Positions 1 through 12,800 of a DNA stretch of 64,000 nt are shown one piece after another. A program made the translations under genes and the position numbers. Positions within the stretch are counted from its first letter, which is position 1; every line of letters starts with the position of its first letter. Source of the stretch: Ditylenchus dipsaci (Eukaryota; Nematoda; Chromadorea; Rhabditida; Anguinidae); assembly GCA_004194705.1 (NCBI GenBank), contig SADC01000112.1, positions 62,001-126,000 of the forward strand. Reading direction: 5' to 3'. Below the pieces are notes generated by a model. It was not told the origin of the DNA. It saw only the letters and a list, made by a program, of their open reading frames with translations, and searched no databases.

Positions 1-209
1 TTGTGCCCAGCCCCGAAACGCAGAACGTTTTTTCCCGAGGATTGAAGCTCATCTGAGCATTATCAACGCAAAATTAGTTTAATAAAAAAGCAGAAAAGAC
101 CAAATAAGAAGAAATTGAAGTAAAAACAATTAAAAATGTATGTTTTAAAAATCTGAGAATGGAGCAAGGCAAATTTTTTAAATTTCTTTAACATATTTTT
201 CGAATGTTA

Positions 210-363
210 TACAGTCAAACCCCGGTTTAGTGCGACCTCTGGGGACCGGAAAAAGTCACACTAAATCGGGTTGCACTTTCGAGACTTTCAAAGACTTTTG
301 AGCAAGTCCATCAACCTCAGGGTCGCACCAATCGAGGGCGCACTAAATCGGGGTTTGACTGTA
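210..363. mobile_element. MITE with CAGTCAAACC terminal inverted repeats
   Basis: The left end reads TACAGTCAAACCCCGG and the right end is its inverted copy, CCGGGGTTTGACTGTA apart from one mismatch, with TA at each border as expected for a pogo/Tc1-type TA target. The next stretch (TTTAGTGCGACC left, CGCACTAAA right) is also inverted. About 154 bases long with no coding capacity. GGGGACCGG lies just inside the left terminus, as in the other CAGTCRA elements of this window. Confidence 0.8.
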
Positions 364-1431
364 TGCCTCATTCTGGGTTGATCTGCGTTGATAGTATTTA
401 GGAATTTCATCATGGAAAAAGTTATGACTGTAAGAATTCTTTTATCTACTCTGTAATTTGATTTACTATCTTTAATTAATGAAATATCTTGCTTTGCTAA
501 CTAAAATTTTAAAAATTTTGAATCTGCCTTGCTGATAAATAATTGTTGCATGCTAATTTTGCGAAAAAGTCAACAATAAAGATCTGATTAAACAACTTGA
601 TACTCTCCTAAAAATTTTGCAGCTAAGTAAACAATGATGAGTGGCAGATGATGAGCAAATTCCCACACAATCATTAAAAATTTAACTTTTCATAAAAACT
701 TTTTTTAATTCAAATTTAATTATATGATTTGATCAAAATATTCTGTGAAATTGCATAACAAATGATATTGAAAACATGTTATTGTTGGGCCAAAATTAAT
801 TATTTTGTGGTCTTATCGGCTGTAATAGCATTCACTTCATTGTATCTTGAATTGTATGAAGTATCAGCTGCGAATGATTTTAACGACAGCAACTCAAACT
901 TGCAAATGAACATGGACTTCCAAAAAGTAAGAAACAACTAGATGTAATGAAGCTATGAATAAAAAAAGAACATGGGCCATGTCTGGATTTTGGTGTAAAA
1001 GTCATTTGCTTAAATTTTTCAACAACTTTGATTTTGATTTTAAAAATATGAACAGAATTTCCACCCGCGTAAACGTGAAGACTCATCCATATTGGGCTAC
1101 AAATTAGCTCAATTTTTAAAATTCTAACGAAAACCCACATAAAAAGTAAATTTTTTTGGTGATATTCAGTAATTTTCTGGAGAAATTCACATTTCTGATG
1201 GTACACTTCAGTCGCTATCAAATTCAAATTGTTTGCTTTGACTCTTTGATGTTTTTTTACAGTTTTACTATTTAAAGCTAAGGCAGAAATTTTCTTCCAA
1301 TCCAGTACCTTCCATTACCTAACTTTAACGAGGAAGGCTACAACTTTATGAGTTTTTAATAAAGTTCTTCAACAAATATCTCAAACACTAAAGTCCACAA
1401 AACATCGGCTACCGCTAACTTATAACCAAAG
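364..1431. other. No gene recognised upstream of the astacin gene
   Basis: AT-rich sequence with no convincing coding exon. A 115-codon minus-strand open frame at 880-1227 has no recognisable domain and AT-driven composition. The promoter of the astacin gene should lie here, but no specific element can be named. Confidence 0.5.
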
Positions 1432-1443
1432 TTGATCTTAAAA

Positions 1444-4400
1444 ATGTTGGCGGTAGCTCTCAGTTTCAATTTAGGCCCAACAGCGGTTGATGCAAATTCT
1501 ACAGGAGCCGAGCTTTTCCTGGATATTAGAAAAGTTAGCACAACTCAAGGCAAACCGACGCACAACACACACGCCTTCGATGATGCTAAAAGTGTGGAAA
1601 CCAATAAAGACAACCTACTTCAAGTTATTTTTTGTTCTTTGTGCGTAACGAAAAATTTTTATCTTAGGAGAAGTTTGACCCAGATAATAGGCGCAGTTTA
1701 CTGCATGCTAACCATGCCATTGCCCATCTCATGTACCAGGTATAAACAACAATTTAATAGTTAAAAAACTCGATAATGTATCAAGGGTGACATGCTCTTG
1801 AGTAAAGAACAAGCCCAGCACTTCTACCCCAACAAAACTAATGATTTGGGCAATGATAATAAAAGAGAAAAAAGGCAGACTTCTCATATTGGTTAGCTTT
1901 TAAGATTTATTATGGCCACTGATTTGTTGGATTTAAGGTGCTTTGTTTGCCATAAATCGGTAGGTAGAATAGTGGTTTTAAGACTGTATTTTTGTGTTTT
2001 TCGATTTAGTTGGGACCCAAAGTGCCTATTTCTTACTACTTCGATGATTCTATACGTGAGTTAAATTTGAAGTTTGATAAGCTAGCTTGTAGTCAACTGA
2101 GTTTTTTTTCATAAAAAGTTGTAATACTTCTAAAGTTTGCTCAAATTTTGTGTTATTTTATGATGATTCAGATTTTTGAAAAAATCATTTTCAATAATGG
2201 ATTTCCGCCGTGAAACTTCCGCTTTCATAAGATTTGCAAGAATGTACAGTAGAACCTCGTTATAAGATACACCCAATATAAGATACACCTCGTTATAAGA
2301 TACAGCTGGGGTCGGTCCCTGGGTATCTTATAACGAGGTTCGACTGTAGTCGCTTCGAAAATCCGAATAAATCAAACGGCAAAGGCTTTTAAAGTAGGTA
2401 AACTCCAGCTGTTTTAGCGTACGCTGGCCTGCTATACGCCTAACAAAAATAGTCAGTACGATTTCGTATTTTTTAGTTAATAAAATCAATCCCAAGCTTA
2501 TTATAATAGCAAACTTCAGTAGGTATAAGACTTTTAGTTTCTTTGAAAATTTTGATGTTTAGCTATGGAAACACGGGAAATCATTCGAACAGCTTTAAAA
2601 TTTTGGCAAGATAACACATGCATAACATTTGAAGAGAATGGAAAAATTAAACACAAGTATACGCTGAAAAAATATTTTTACTTGATGTATACTAAAATGT
2701 TTCAGGTGGAATTTCTTGAAGGACCAGGCTGTTTCAGTGAGGTCATTAAGTTTTAAATATAACCTAAAATAATTCTCTTCCCAAAACCGACAAATAGACC
2801 TATTTTATGTAGACAAAAATGAAATTGGATGAATGAAAATTTATGAATAAAACTTGTTAAAACTTGTATTAGAGGTTATACCACACATAAAAATGATAAC
2901 AGAAGGTTTTTAAGGTTGGAAAGGATGTGAGCGAAAAACAAAGTCAGCATGTCAGTATTGGATCCATGTGCAGTTTTTTTGCCCCTATTGCACATGAGAT
3001 AGGCCATATGCTAGGTAAGGGCCTGGTTGATTATGCCTATTGTTGGGTAAAATATGGTTATTATTTCGTCGTAGGTATGATTCATACGCAAGCCCGGTAA
3101 GAAATCTTCAATTTTTTCCTTATAGCTTTCTTCCAGAAAAGAAAATTTAGGTCAGACAGGGATGACTATATCAGCATTGAAGTAGGTAAAAACAAGTTTT
3201 CATTGATTTCAATCGGCATAGAAGTGTTTGGCGGTGTTAGTTGCTTTTTTTTCAAGTTGGCACTTTTGAATTTTATTCATTTTTGCTGTTTAATGCATGT
3301 TTTTTAATTTTTTTAACTTAGGCTTAGGCTCAGGATAGGCCAGCGTATGTTAGCCGGAACTAAAAATGTCTTACGAAATGCAGAATAAAGGAAAACTGAA
3401 AAAGGCGCGAATTCAAAAAATGCAACGCCGACCGCCAAACGTCTACGCATCATTTTAATTAATTGACAAAAAATTTGTCAAATTTATAAACAATCTTCAG
3501 TACAAAAATGTGCCGGCTGGAATGGAGGATCAATTTGAAAAGGTTTTTTTTTGGGTTTGCATGACTGTATATTCTGTAAGAAATTCGGGAATTTTACATA
3601 AATTGAATCGTCGCAAAAAGAAGCTATGAAAAAATTATTTGATGCAGTTTTATTTATTTTTGTTTTTTTTGCTCACCACAACTTTATTGCAGGAGAAAAA
3701 ACAGACACCTAGTAATATAGTTGTGCCTTACGACTATGCCAGCCTGATGCACTACACTTCCTACAACCAGCAGACTGGCAAGGTGATCATGACTGCAAAG
3801 GACCCCAGATACCAGGTAACTCATAACATCCGTGAACCTGATTTTCCAAAAAACCAAAATTGTTTAGCACACCATGGGCAATACCTATGGACCAATTTTT
3901 CAGATATACTTGAGATCAATAAGCAATATAATTGTGTTGGTGAGTTCTTTTCTGAACTTACCCGTGATTTGCTGAGATAAAAAAGTTGCTTTAGATTTTT
4001 GCAAGCAAAGTCCGAATAAAATTTGCTTCAATGAAGGAATCCGCAATCCAAAGAATTGCAGCCAGTGTATTTGTCCAAATGGGTTCGGAGGGGTGGACTG
4101 TTCTAGCAGAGCAATGGGAGAAGGAGTGCTCCAACTGATTGTGGTATATTTTTTGTGCGGCTACATGGCTGGCTAATAAATAAGGCTGCTTATAATGGGT
4201 AATATTTTTCCGTGGTATCATATTTCTTCTGATTTACACATGGAGTTCCCTTAAGCTCAAAAATCCATTTGGTAGACAATGTTAAAAACCTAATGTTTAC
4301 TTAGTCCTCCGTACCATTTTATGGTTGTTATGGTTGCAGCCGAATTCAGAGTGACCAAGAGAAAATCACGCCTTTGGCGAAAATAAACAATAAATTTGTG

Positions 4401-7400
4401 GATCCATAGAAATCGTTCTGCAAAAACATAATTTCAGCTTCTGTAAAAAAAAATAGTTATTCTCGTTTAAAATTTGCTGACGCCCACCCTGTAAACCTAA
4501 AAACATGGGTACGTGTCAATTTTCCGCCGATAATTTTCCGCCGCGACAATTTTCCGCCGACAATTTTCCGCCGACAATTTTCCGCCGCCATAATTCAGTT
4601 TCTGTTCTCAACTGTTTTCTTTAGTGATGGGGGTCGAGCTACAAACACTACTTACTCGGATCCTTAGCTCTTACAAGAGAACCGTTCGAACTGTACGATC
4701 GAATTCGCAAATTCTGTTTTTACCATCGTGTTCAGCGTAGCCGATTTGTAAAGTGTAGCCGGAGTTATTTTTCCCAACAGCCATAAAAATGAGAAGTTTG
4801 GGGTCAAAGAAAACTAAAAAAAACACGAAAAATTCACCCTGGTCCCCCTGTTGTTTATCAAATTTTTAGTCAATTTTTTTTTATTGATTTTTTTATTCTT
4901 TCGTTATAATTATTGAAAAAAACTTTTATCAATACTCAAATTTCATCACAACAGTGATAATTAACGACAAGTGTTGAAAACAAAGAATGATGCACAGTGT
5001 GCACAACGAACAAAGCATATTTTGCCACAATTGCGTTTGGAGTTTGGCGGATAATCTTGAAAGCAACATTGAGGAGGCGTCCGAAACTCTTCTGGCCGTT
5101 CCATTTCATAGCCGGAAGCAAACCACGCATAACGATTTCGCGCTTTCCTGGCGCTTTCTTTCATCTTTTCTCAGGTAGCTAGAGTTAAAAATCACTATGC
5201 ATTGTAAAAAGAATAAAAAAATCAATAAAAAAAATTGACTAAAAATTTGATAAACAACAGGGGACCAAGGTGAATTTTTCGTGTTTTTTTAGTTTTCTTT
5301 GACCCCAAACTTCTCATTTTTGTGCTGCTGGGAAAAATAACTCCGGCTACACTATACGAATCGGCTACGCTGAACACGATGGTAAAAACAGAATTTGCGA
5401 ATTTGATCGTACAGTTTGAACGGTTCCCTTGTTAGCGCTTTTTTCATTGAATTATTCTTGTTTTTTTTTTACCACACCTTACTATTTTGTGCCGACAATT
5501 TTGTGCGGACAATTTTCTTCCGTTATTCCATTTCTGTGATCACATCAAGGTTTTTTTTCAGTCAACTAACATTGTTTTTGTGGTAACTCGCTAAAGCTGA
5601 AATTGTCAAAACTTTCTTTCTCGTTTTTGTCTGGACTCGCATCATTCAATTCTGATTTCATAGCATTCCTCTTGTTTTCTTTCCCTGTACCGTCCACACT
5701 TCACATTTCATTGAAGAAATTAAAAAACGAAGCGACTTGTAAATTCAAATTTTTCTTTGCAATTTCAGGAAGAGTATCTTATATACCTGAGATCCTCGAC
5801 TGATTCCTAACTTGCTGAATTATTTCGCCGCTTCTCTGCTAGAAGACACCATAAAAATGAAAAAACAGCACTGAAAACTCTCACCATTGTAGTAGTTGTC
5901 GCTAGTTGCTTTTCTTCGTTGCGGATAGCCGTGAAAAAGACATGCGAGGGATTAGCTTCACATCCATGAGGCGTAACAAGTCTAAAATGAACAGTGAAAG
6001 CAGTGAAGAAACTTAAAAACAATGAATTATATGAATTGACCGCTTGATGGATTGACCGCTTCCGAGCCAAAACCAAGCTCTGCCTTTGCATTCATCGACA
6101 TCGCAGTTGGCAGAGACTTTGCCTTCATTGTTTCAATTTAAGTTTCGATTCTTGTAGTACATTCGTCCTTCTTCGACGAACTTCTTATTCCCATGTTCCG
6201 AGTTAAAAGCGTACGACCTTGCGAGGATGGCGTTCATCAACGAATAATGAAATGTGATAGGGTACTGAAAAAAACGGAGCAGGTCTCCTATACGCCCGCA
6301 GTCAAAATGTGCTTGGTATTCCACAGTTGATTTCCTATTATAATTGACTATGAGGAAGGAGTTGTTGGCGAATAGTGGACTTCAGCCAAAATAACAAGGG
6401 CGGTGCGAAAAAGAAATGCATGAACGAAGTTTTGATGTGTAAACAGAAAATTAAAAAATGGCGGCGGAAAATTTGTCGGCGGAAAATGGCAGCGGAAAAT
6501 TGACTGGTACCGTAAAAACATGACACACACAAATTTTCTGAAAAGAAAAGTTTTACTATTTTAGGACAAATTTTGTCGGTAAGTCACTTGAACACCTCAT
6601 TGTGGTGAAACAATAAATATTTCAATGTACATTCAGGCAACAGCCGACTATCAAACACTACACGGAGAAGTGAATGCCAGCAACGAGGGTCAGTTACGAC
6701 AGGTGAAATCTGGTGTCAATTTTTTTGTAGAATAATTGTAGTGGTGATTTCTAGGCTGGTTGTCATTGGCACATCAAAGCCCCAGCTGGCGAAAGAGTTG
6801 AAATTGGTGCTTAGTGCATTTGTAAATAGATTCATTTCTAACGGTGTGCTTTCTAGTGATGAACTCAACCACAGGCAAGTGTTCCAACGAATGCTTGTAT
6901 GGAGCTATTGAAATAAAGTTCGACGATTTGTCCAGTGGCAGCAAAGAGCCTGATTTGTCTAGAGGTGGTCTCAGGTACGTGTTGTCGTTATTTGACAACT
7001 GACATATTGTTTTTTTTTCAGATTATGCTGTCCCTCCCACGTTGGAAAGATCGGCCCAATCGTATCAAGTGGAGAATTGGTCATAATCAGCGACTACAGT
7101 CAGCAAGGCCCAAGAACGTTTGATCTTAAATATCGTGCTGGTACTAGTTTCTTTCATAAATAACCATTTTTCTGCTTTTACGTGTTACAATTTCAGTTCC
7201 GGCTTTTGCAAGTGAATCGTCAGTGCCCCGAGAGACATATTCAGCCGGGTATCCGCAAGTTGGAAGTGAACCTCTTGAGGAAAGCGGTAATAATTCTTCA
7301 GAGTACTACAACTCTTTGGATTTGGGCATAACTACTACTAGCACATCCGTGACTGATGGGTCTTGGAATCCGTGTGCTGACTACTCTGATAAATGTGATC

Positions 7401-9549
7401 TTCTGCAAAACTCTCTAAAGCACTCATGTGAAGACCAGCACAACTCTCACTACTTTGTTGGTTTTTACTAAGTCCATTGAAAACAGATTTTAATATGTCA
7501 AAGTGGATTTTTCTATTCAGTGACGTTATCAGTGGGGTAGTAGTCGCGTTTCTACGTGTGGTTGAGAAATATATATTCAAGTAAAATTGAGTCTTGATGT
7601 AAGACTCCCTCGAGACCTGCCATCAGTGGTCTTATATCGAGACTCAACTGTGTCTCGGGATTCTAACGATCAAAGTACAAGTACTGTATTGATCGAACAA
7701 AGACATATCAAAGTCATGAAAAGAATCGAGCTTTGGCAGTAAAATTGAAAAAAACTGAACTTAAAAAAATTGACTGTTTTTAGATGTTCCACTGCCCACT
7801 CACTTGCGGTTTGTGTCCAAAAAGTCTGTTTTTTCAAGTTTACTAAACCCTCGTAACTCCAAACATCACTTAAATTTTAAGACCAACAAGGCGAAACTAC
7901 CACTGACGAACCAGGACAACAATTCCTGCATTTGGAAGACCAGCCGGTTATGGACTATTACAACTGCGTCAACTATGCTCCAAGGTGTGAGAATTATAGT
8001 TCTCACTGCTCTAATGGCCAGGTATGTGCTTACTGCTCAGTATCAAACAAAATTTATTCGAAAAAACTCTAGGTGGCACAAATCTGCCCAAAGACTTGCA
8101 AAATTTGTGGAGCTGATGGTTAATTTTAATTTTCTTATGTAAAGTATCTAAATTTGTAATTCTTTTAGAAACAACCCTCAACCACTTCCTGCTCCTTCTG
8201 GAAGACGTAACAGAACAGATCGTCCTCGAACTCAGAATGCTAATGGAGTTAGAAGAAATAACGGTGGAGATGACCAGGACAATGATGACGGCCAGAGTGA
8301 CGGGGATAGTGGGAATGGTGATCAGGGAGACCAAGACAGCAACAACGCAACTGGTGATGATGACGATGGTGATCAAGGCAACAATGGAAGCACCACCTGC
8401 GAAGACAAGTTAGGCAGGGATAGTTGTCGCAGCAGACGGGGATTGTGTTTCCAGCCAGACTCTCAGGTAAAATTTTCGATTTAGGAAATCGCCATGATAG
8501 GATTGTAATTCGGTTTCTGTATAATTACGAAAAAAACTCGCCTTTGTGATCGGTTCCAAATTTTTATTCCCTTACTACAAAAGTTCGATGGCGGGTTTTC
8601 AAAATATTTAAGAATAATTGTAAAAAGGCTATTTTAAAATTTGAAATATAAAAAAAAATTCTTTGATGGGTTTCCACCTAATGAATTATCTGTTCAAATT
8701 TTAATTTTGTTACTCATTGTAAAAATCTATTGAAATTTTTGAAATAAAATTTTCCGTTAGGAGGTGGTAAATGAGGTTGGGGCTTCCGACATCCTTACAC
8801 AGTTGTTTCCGTCTATAGTAGCATCACCATAGAAGCTAGTAAAATTTTATTTATACGGCCGTCCTCAAAGAAATTTTTTGTAAATGATCCTCGCCATGAT
8901 GACCTCGCTTACTTAGATTTTTTCAAACGCTCATGACATTTCCAGGCATCCATGGCTAATCTGTGTAGTCGTACTTGTGGTCAATGTGGAAAAAAGAAAA
9001 ATCGTGGAGGTGATACTAGAAAGAGAGGAGGTACAAACGGAACAAGTATAGCAAGCGGTGTGAATGAATCAGATGAAGATGGTTCTGGTGACGGCCAAGA
9101 AACACGGATGATAGCCAAGATACTGATCCACCAACCAGAGGAAATGGTAGAGGAGATAGGCAAAATAATGGCGCAGATGACGGTGATGAAAACGATCCGT
9201 CCAGAAGAACTGGAGAGGAGGAGGCATTCCAAGGCAAACCAAGGAGGTGGACGTGGTGGAGGTATGAGACTTGGTGCATGGAGAGGCATGGATGGACAGC
9301 AAAGCGACAATATGGGTTTTGGTTTGCCCAATGGCATGTCTAACAGCGGCAATCTTCCTGACCCTGGGAGCGTTCCTATAGGGTGGCTGAATGCAACAGT
9401 GACCAAAGGGTAAACTTTTCTAGTGTTCTAAAGACTTCGACTTTTTGCGATTTTAGTGCATAAGCTGGAACCGCAGCGGAATTTGCAAAATCAGTTTTAT
9501 GGCTCCAATGAGAGACAAGTATTGCAGGAGATTTTGTAATTTATGTTGA
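1444..9549 (+). CDS. Secreted astacin metalloprotease with EGF, CUB and four ShK domains
   Basis: Zinc endopeptidase of the M12A astacin (nematode NAS) family, predicted secreted. Exons read by splice sites: about 1444-1623, 1668-1739, 1786-1890, 2010-2055, 2563-2656, 2706-2741, 2915-3014, 3075-3096, 3142-3181, 3501-3542, 3693-3815, 3868-3939, 3995-4143, 6637-6702, 6755-6806, 6857-6974, 7022-7140, 7197-7456, 7784-7823, 7882-8021, 8073-8118, 8169-8466, 8946-about 9264, about 9381-9409, 9457-9549. A weak signal peptide precedes a propeptide with YQGD (the aspartate-switch position) and a furin-like site KREKR. The zinc site is HEIGHMLGMIHTQAR; the Met-turn is SLMHYTSY. An EGF-like Cys cluster (NCSQCICPNGFGGVDC) and a CUB domain (6637-7140) follow, then four ShK domains, one ending CPLTCGLC. 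Linkers are Asn/Asp/Gly-rich. The start codon is tentative (ATG also at 1432). One frame break near 3896-3900 and other phase conflicts are described under findings. Confidence 0.85.
2245..2348. mobile_element. MITE in an astacin intron, TIR TACAGTAGAACCTCGTTATA
   Basis: A 104-base element with TACAGTAGAACCTCGTTATA at the left and TATAACGAGGTTCGACTGTA at the right. A third internal copy of the CCTCGTTATAAGATACA segment lies at about 2288-2303. GGGTCGGTCCCTGGG is at the centre. It sits in the intron before the exon at 2563 and does not disturb splice sites. Confidence 0.85.
4514..6508. mobile_element. Composite element bounded by tandem TTTTCCGCCGACAA units
   Basis: Fills the large astacin intron 4144-6636. 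The left end (about 4514-4590) has five copies of a TTTTCCGCCG(A)CAA unit; the right end (about 6456-6508) has inverted copies (GGCGGAAAATTTGTCGGCGG). A related block with TTTTGTGCCGACAATTTTGTG is at about 5488-5524. Inside is a second fold-back with arms near 4672-4885 and 5228-5437. Short open frames, for example minus strand 5807-6091, show no domain I can name. Terminal short tandem units of this kind resemble those near the FLYWCH fragment at 15.6 kb; a MULE-like origin is inference. Confidence 0.6.
4672..5437. repeat. Fold-back (inverted repeat) nested in the astacin intron element
   Basis: Left arm about 4672-4885 and right arm about 5228-5437 are long inverted copies. Landmarks are the CTGGTCCCCCTGTTGTTTAT stretch on the left, inverted as AACAACAGGGGACCAAGG on the right, and CATCGTGTTCAGCGTAGCCG, inverted as CGGCTACGCTGAACACGATG. 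The unique spacer 4886-5227 has overlapping short frames of no recognised function. Confidence 0.8.
7587..7647. repeat. Short inverted repeat (MITE-like) between two ShK exons
   Basis: TTGAGTCTTGATGTAAGAC at the left is inverted as GTCTTATATCGAGACTCAA at the right with few mismatches, around a 23-base centre. It lies in the intron between exons 7197-7456 and 7784-7823, which together complete one ShK domain. Confidence 0.6.
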
Positions 9550-9578
9550 TACTATCTTCAGCTTGACAGTTTTTTAGA

Positions 9579-9584
9579 AATAAA
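9579..9584 (+). promoter_or_regulatory. Poly(A) signal AATAAA after the astacin stop codon
   Basis: AATAAA lies 30 bases after the TGA stop of the last ShK exon, a normal distance for a compact nematode 3' UTR. It supports this exon as terminal. Confidence 0.6.
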
Positions 9585-9827
9585 AAATTAAATTAATCAA
9601 TTAGCCAATACTTTCAGCTGGCTAGACTGAAAGATAAGGACGGCCGAGCCAACATAAAAATGTATTTTTTTTCGGCCAAAAGACCGAAATTTACCGGTTA
9701 AACTAAACAATATATGGAGCGATCCTACTTTTTACATTGAAATTCTCCAAACCAAAATGAAATAAATTGGGTTATTTTTGTGTATTCATACAAAAGATGC
9801 TTGGGTAGAAAACTTAAAAAACCCCAC

Positions 9828-12800
9828 CTTCTGGTCGATCAAAATTTTCATAGCTGTCGGCTCTGGAGAAGTCTAAAGAGGGGGTTTGTTGAGATGGGTA
9901 ACCATTTGAAACATGTTTCATCATGGAAGCAACAGGAGATGCTGACTTGCCTCTAGTTACCACTGGTTTGGAGGTATGGATTGGTAAGTTCTTAGGAGGT
10001 TCCAGTAAAAAAGCCAGTTCTATGGCTGCGTGGTTGTCCACTGAACTATCTAAAAAAGGATTTTTTGATTAACAGAAGTTTTCTGTGAATTTCACCAGCA
10101 AATATGACATCGAGCTCTTCCTTGAAGAAAATAAGTTTTTCCAACTGAGTATTGAGACCGAAATCCAACGCACATGTGTTAAATTGACATTGAAAGAGCA
10201 AGTCCCAATGGGAAGTAGCAGAGGGACTATCTTCTGGGTTAAATTGCTAGAAGTCTGGAAACATTTGAGCAGGACATCACCTCGTAAAGCAAGCACTCCA
10301 GAAGCGTGAGACAAGTCGATTTTGGAAAGGTCTTTAAGACATCTAAAATATGTAATAAAGAAAGCCAAAACCTTTCGTAATTTATTAGTCGCAAGCTGAA
10401 GTCAAACGTGTGTCGCAATGGTAAAATATCAATTAGCGACACTTTTTGAACAAACCTTTTAAAATTTAATTGAAAATCGACAATTTTGACAGTAAAGTTT
10501 TCGGAAAGTCACTATTAATACCAAAATCTCTTCCTCAATCAGAATCTGTTGAGATTCGATCACAATAAACATTATGGGCTGAGATATTTATATTTTGAGT
10601 ACATCAGACAGAAATTTTGCACCACTCATCTACTTTAGTGGATATCTCAGCCCATAATAATTATTTTGATCAGATCTCAACGGATTCGGATTCAGGAAAA
10701 GATTTTGGTATTTAAGGTGACTTTCTGAAAAATTTTACTGTCAAAATTGTTGATTCTTTATCAAAAGTTTGTTCAAAAAGTGTCGCTAATCGATATTCGT
10801 CCATCGCAATCAGTGCTGTGCATTTTTTGCTCCTGGCTCCTTGCTTCAAAAATTTGCTCCTGCTCTTGGCTCGGAGCGGAGAATTGCCCAGCACTGATCG
10901 CAATAAATTATAACAGAAGAAAAAGTTCAAAAAAAATTGACCAAAAAAGGAAAATACCGTATTCTTTCTAATAGAAGACCCCCTGGTTCAAAATCGTGTT
11001 TCTGGCGTTTTTGACCTACTTTTTTAAGTCTTTTCTCAGGCAAGTTATGACCCATGACTCATTGCACCCATCAGATTTTACTTTGGTCGCAATTATTATT
11101 TTAATTTATGGTCTAATCTCTTTCTCGGGTAAGTGCTAAAATGAAAGATGCGCTGTATCTGTTCAGCGAACCACTTTTTTAAGAAGAATGAAACAAACTC
11201 TGAATGAAGAACAGTCCTTCGACAACTCCGAAAATTTGTCAAAAAATAAAAGCGGCGTTTTAAGAAGAAGTTGACAGCTTACATAGAAATTGGCTTCAAT
11301 GATTAGATGAAAAAAAGTGAAACCCGTCATACAATTTTATATTGGCTATGTCTATTGAAAAATGACAGATAATACCAAGATCGAAGCGATAGCACGCCGT
11401 AAAAACATACTTACATTTGTGAGCTGGTGTAGATAGGTTTCATTCTCTCATAAATCTTCAGCACCACAATTTTCCCGACATAGAGTCGGGATAAAGTAAT
11501 CTGTGTAAGAAATATGGCAGATGGATTCACTTTGACACTCCCCAGCAGCAAATTGGAAAAATATTTTAAATATCTAAAATAATCCACTTATTAATTTGGC
11601 AGCCAAAAAATAATTTACGATAACTTACCTTTTGTGTGATGGTTGGCCATAATCACTGTTGAGGTACTTCTCACTGAACAGTTGCATTGAAAACTTGTCT
11701 GCAACTGTTTCAGCCCTAGAATCCAGTATTTATACTAAATTTAAATGCAAAAAATATATGCAGTCAGACAAAAGTTATGGTCCATGGTAGTTTCATACAT
11801 TTACGCTTTTGAGTCCCAAAGACATCAAGACGTATTTTTGTTTGAATTTTTATAAAGAAAGCCATCGAATATACACATGTATATTGTTTGGCATAAAAAT
11901 GCTACTACGCTATCTATGAGTGGGGGAGCACGAGCAGATCTCAAAAGTTCTTAATACACTGTTTACACGGTATTTATGGTGTCTCAACTAAAATACACAG
12001 AGTCATTAAAGGAATTGTGCCTTTAAAAAAATGAGCGTAATTTTTTCTAGAGGGATTATTAAAATTAAGTTTCGCCAATCCGTTTTTTCACCGGTTACAT
12101 TTTTAGGTGTATAATCATTATGTAACAAAAATGTTGTGAGCAAGAAAAATCGATTGGCAAAAACAGAATTTAGAAACTGCTATCCTGAACTCCTGTCTCA
12201 AAACCACTAAAACTGAAGAAATGCGTGAAACCAAAAAATGAGAATAAACGGGACATCTCTGCGCGCCAAAATATACTGGACAGTGTCTCATAAATGTCAA
12301 ATGGACATCAAGAATGCAGAAAAAAGCACTACATTAAAATAAATAATCTCTCATATTTTCCTCTCTGTATCTGGGTTAATCTCACAGAACTTTAAATGGC
12401 TAGCCTATAGTTAAAATCTCAAATTAACAATAAAAATAACTGACCCAGGGTAGCAAATGTTAGTGTAATGCAGATATGCCGCAACAACTAAAAAAAAGTT
12501 AACTATGACAATTTGGAAAAAAATAGTTCAAGCAAGTAACTGACCAATAGCCGCTCTAGCCAACCATCCCTTGCAGTGGATAATGGCTATATTGTTAGAA
12601 TTACTCGCCAGCCAGTTCTCAATCTGTTTGCAAATGGAACAGAGTCGGTCGAGAGGTGGAGACAGATTGTCAGGCCAACCTAATTCAACTACTACACCCG
12701 AATTGGAACGGCCCAAGTCAGAGCGTTTCTGCGACACGTTGAAGATCTATATTAAAAACAATCGTTAGTGGCTTTGCTGTTGTGGTATAAAAACCCGTAA

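Noticed and set aside
880..1227. 115-codon minus frame upstream of astacin
   Set aside because: No domain, AT-driven composition, no splice context or partner exons.
8981..9406. 141-codon minus frame opposite the astacin linker
   Set aside because: It is the antisense of a low-complexity coding region and is Pro/Ser/Leu-rich only by complementarity.
1444..9549. Astacin as a pseudogene
   Set aside because: Active-site motif, Met-turn, all cysteine frameworks and most splice phases are intact; the few phase conflicts are single-base and shared in style with the other genes.
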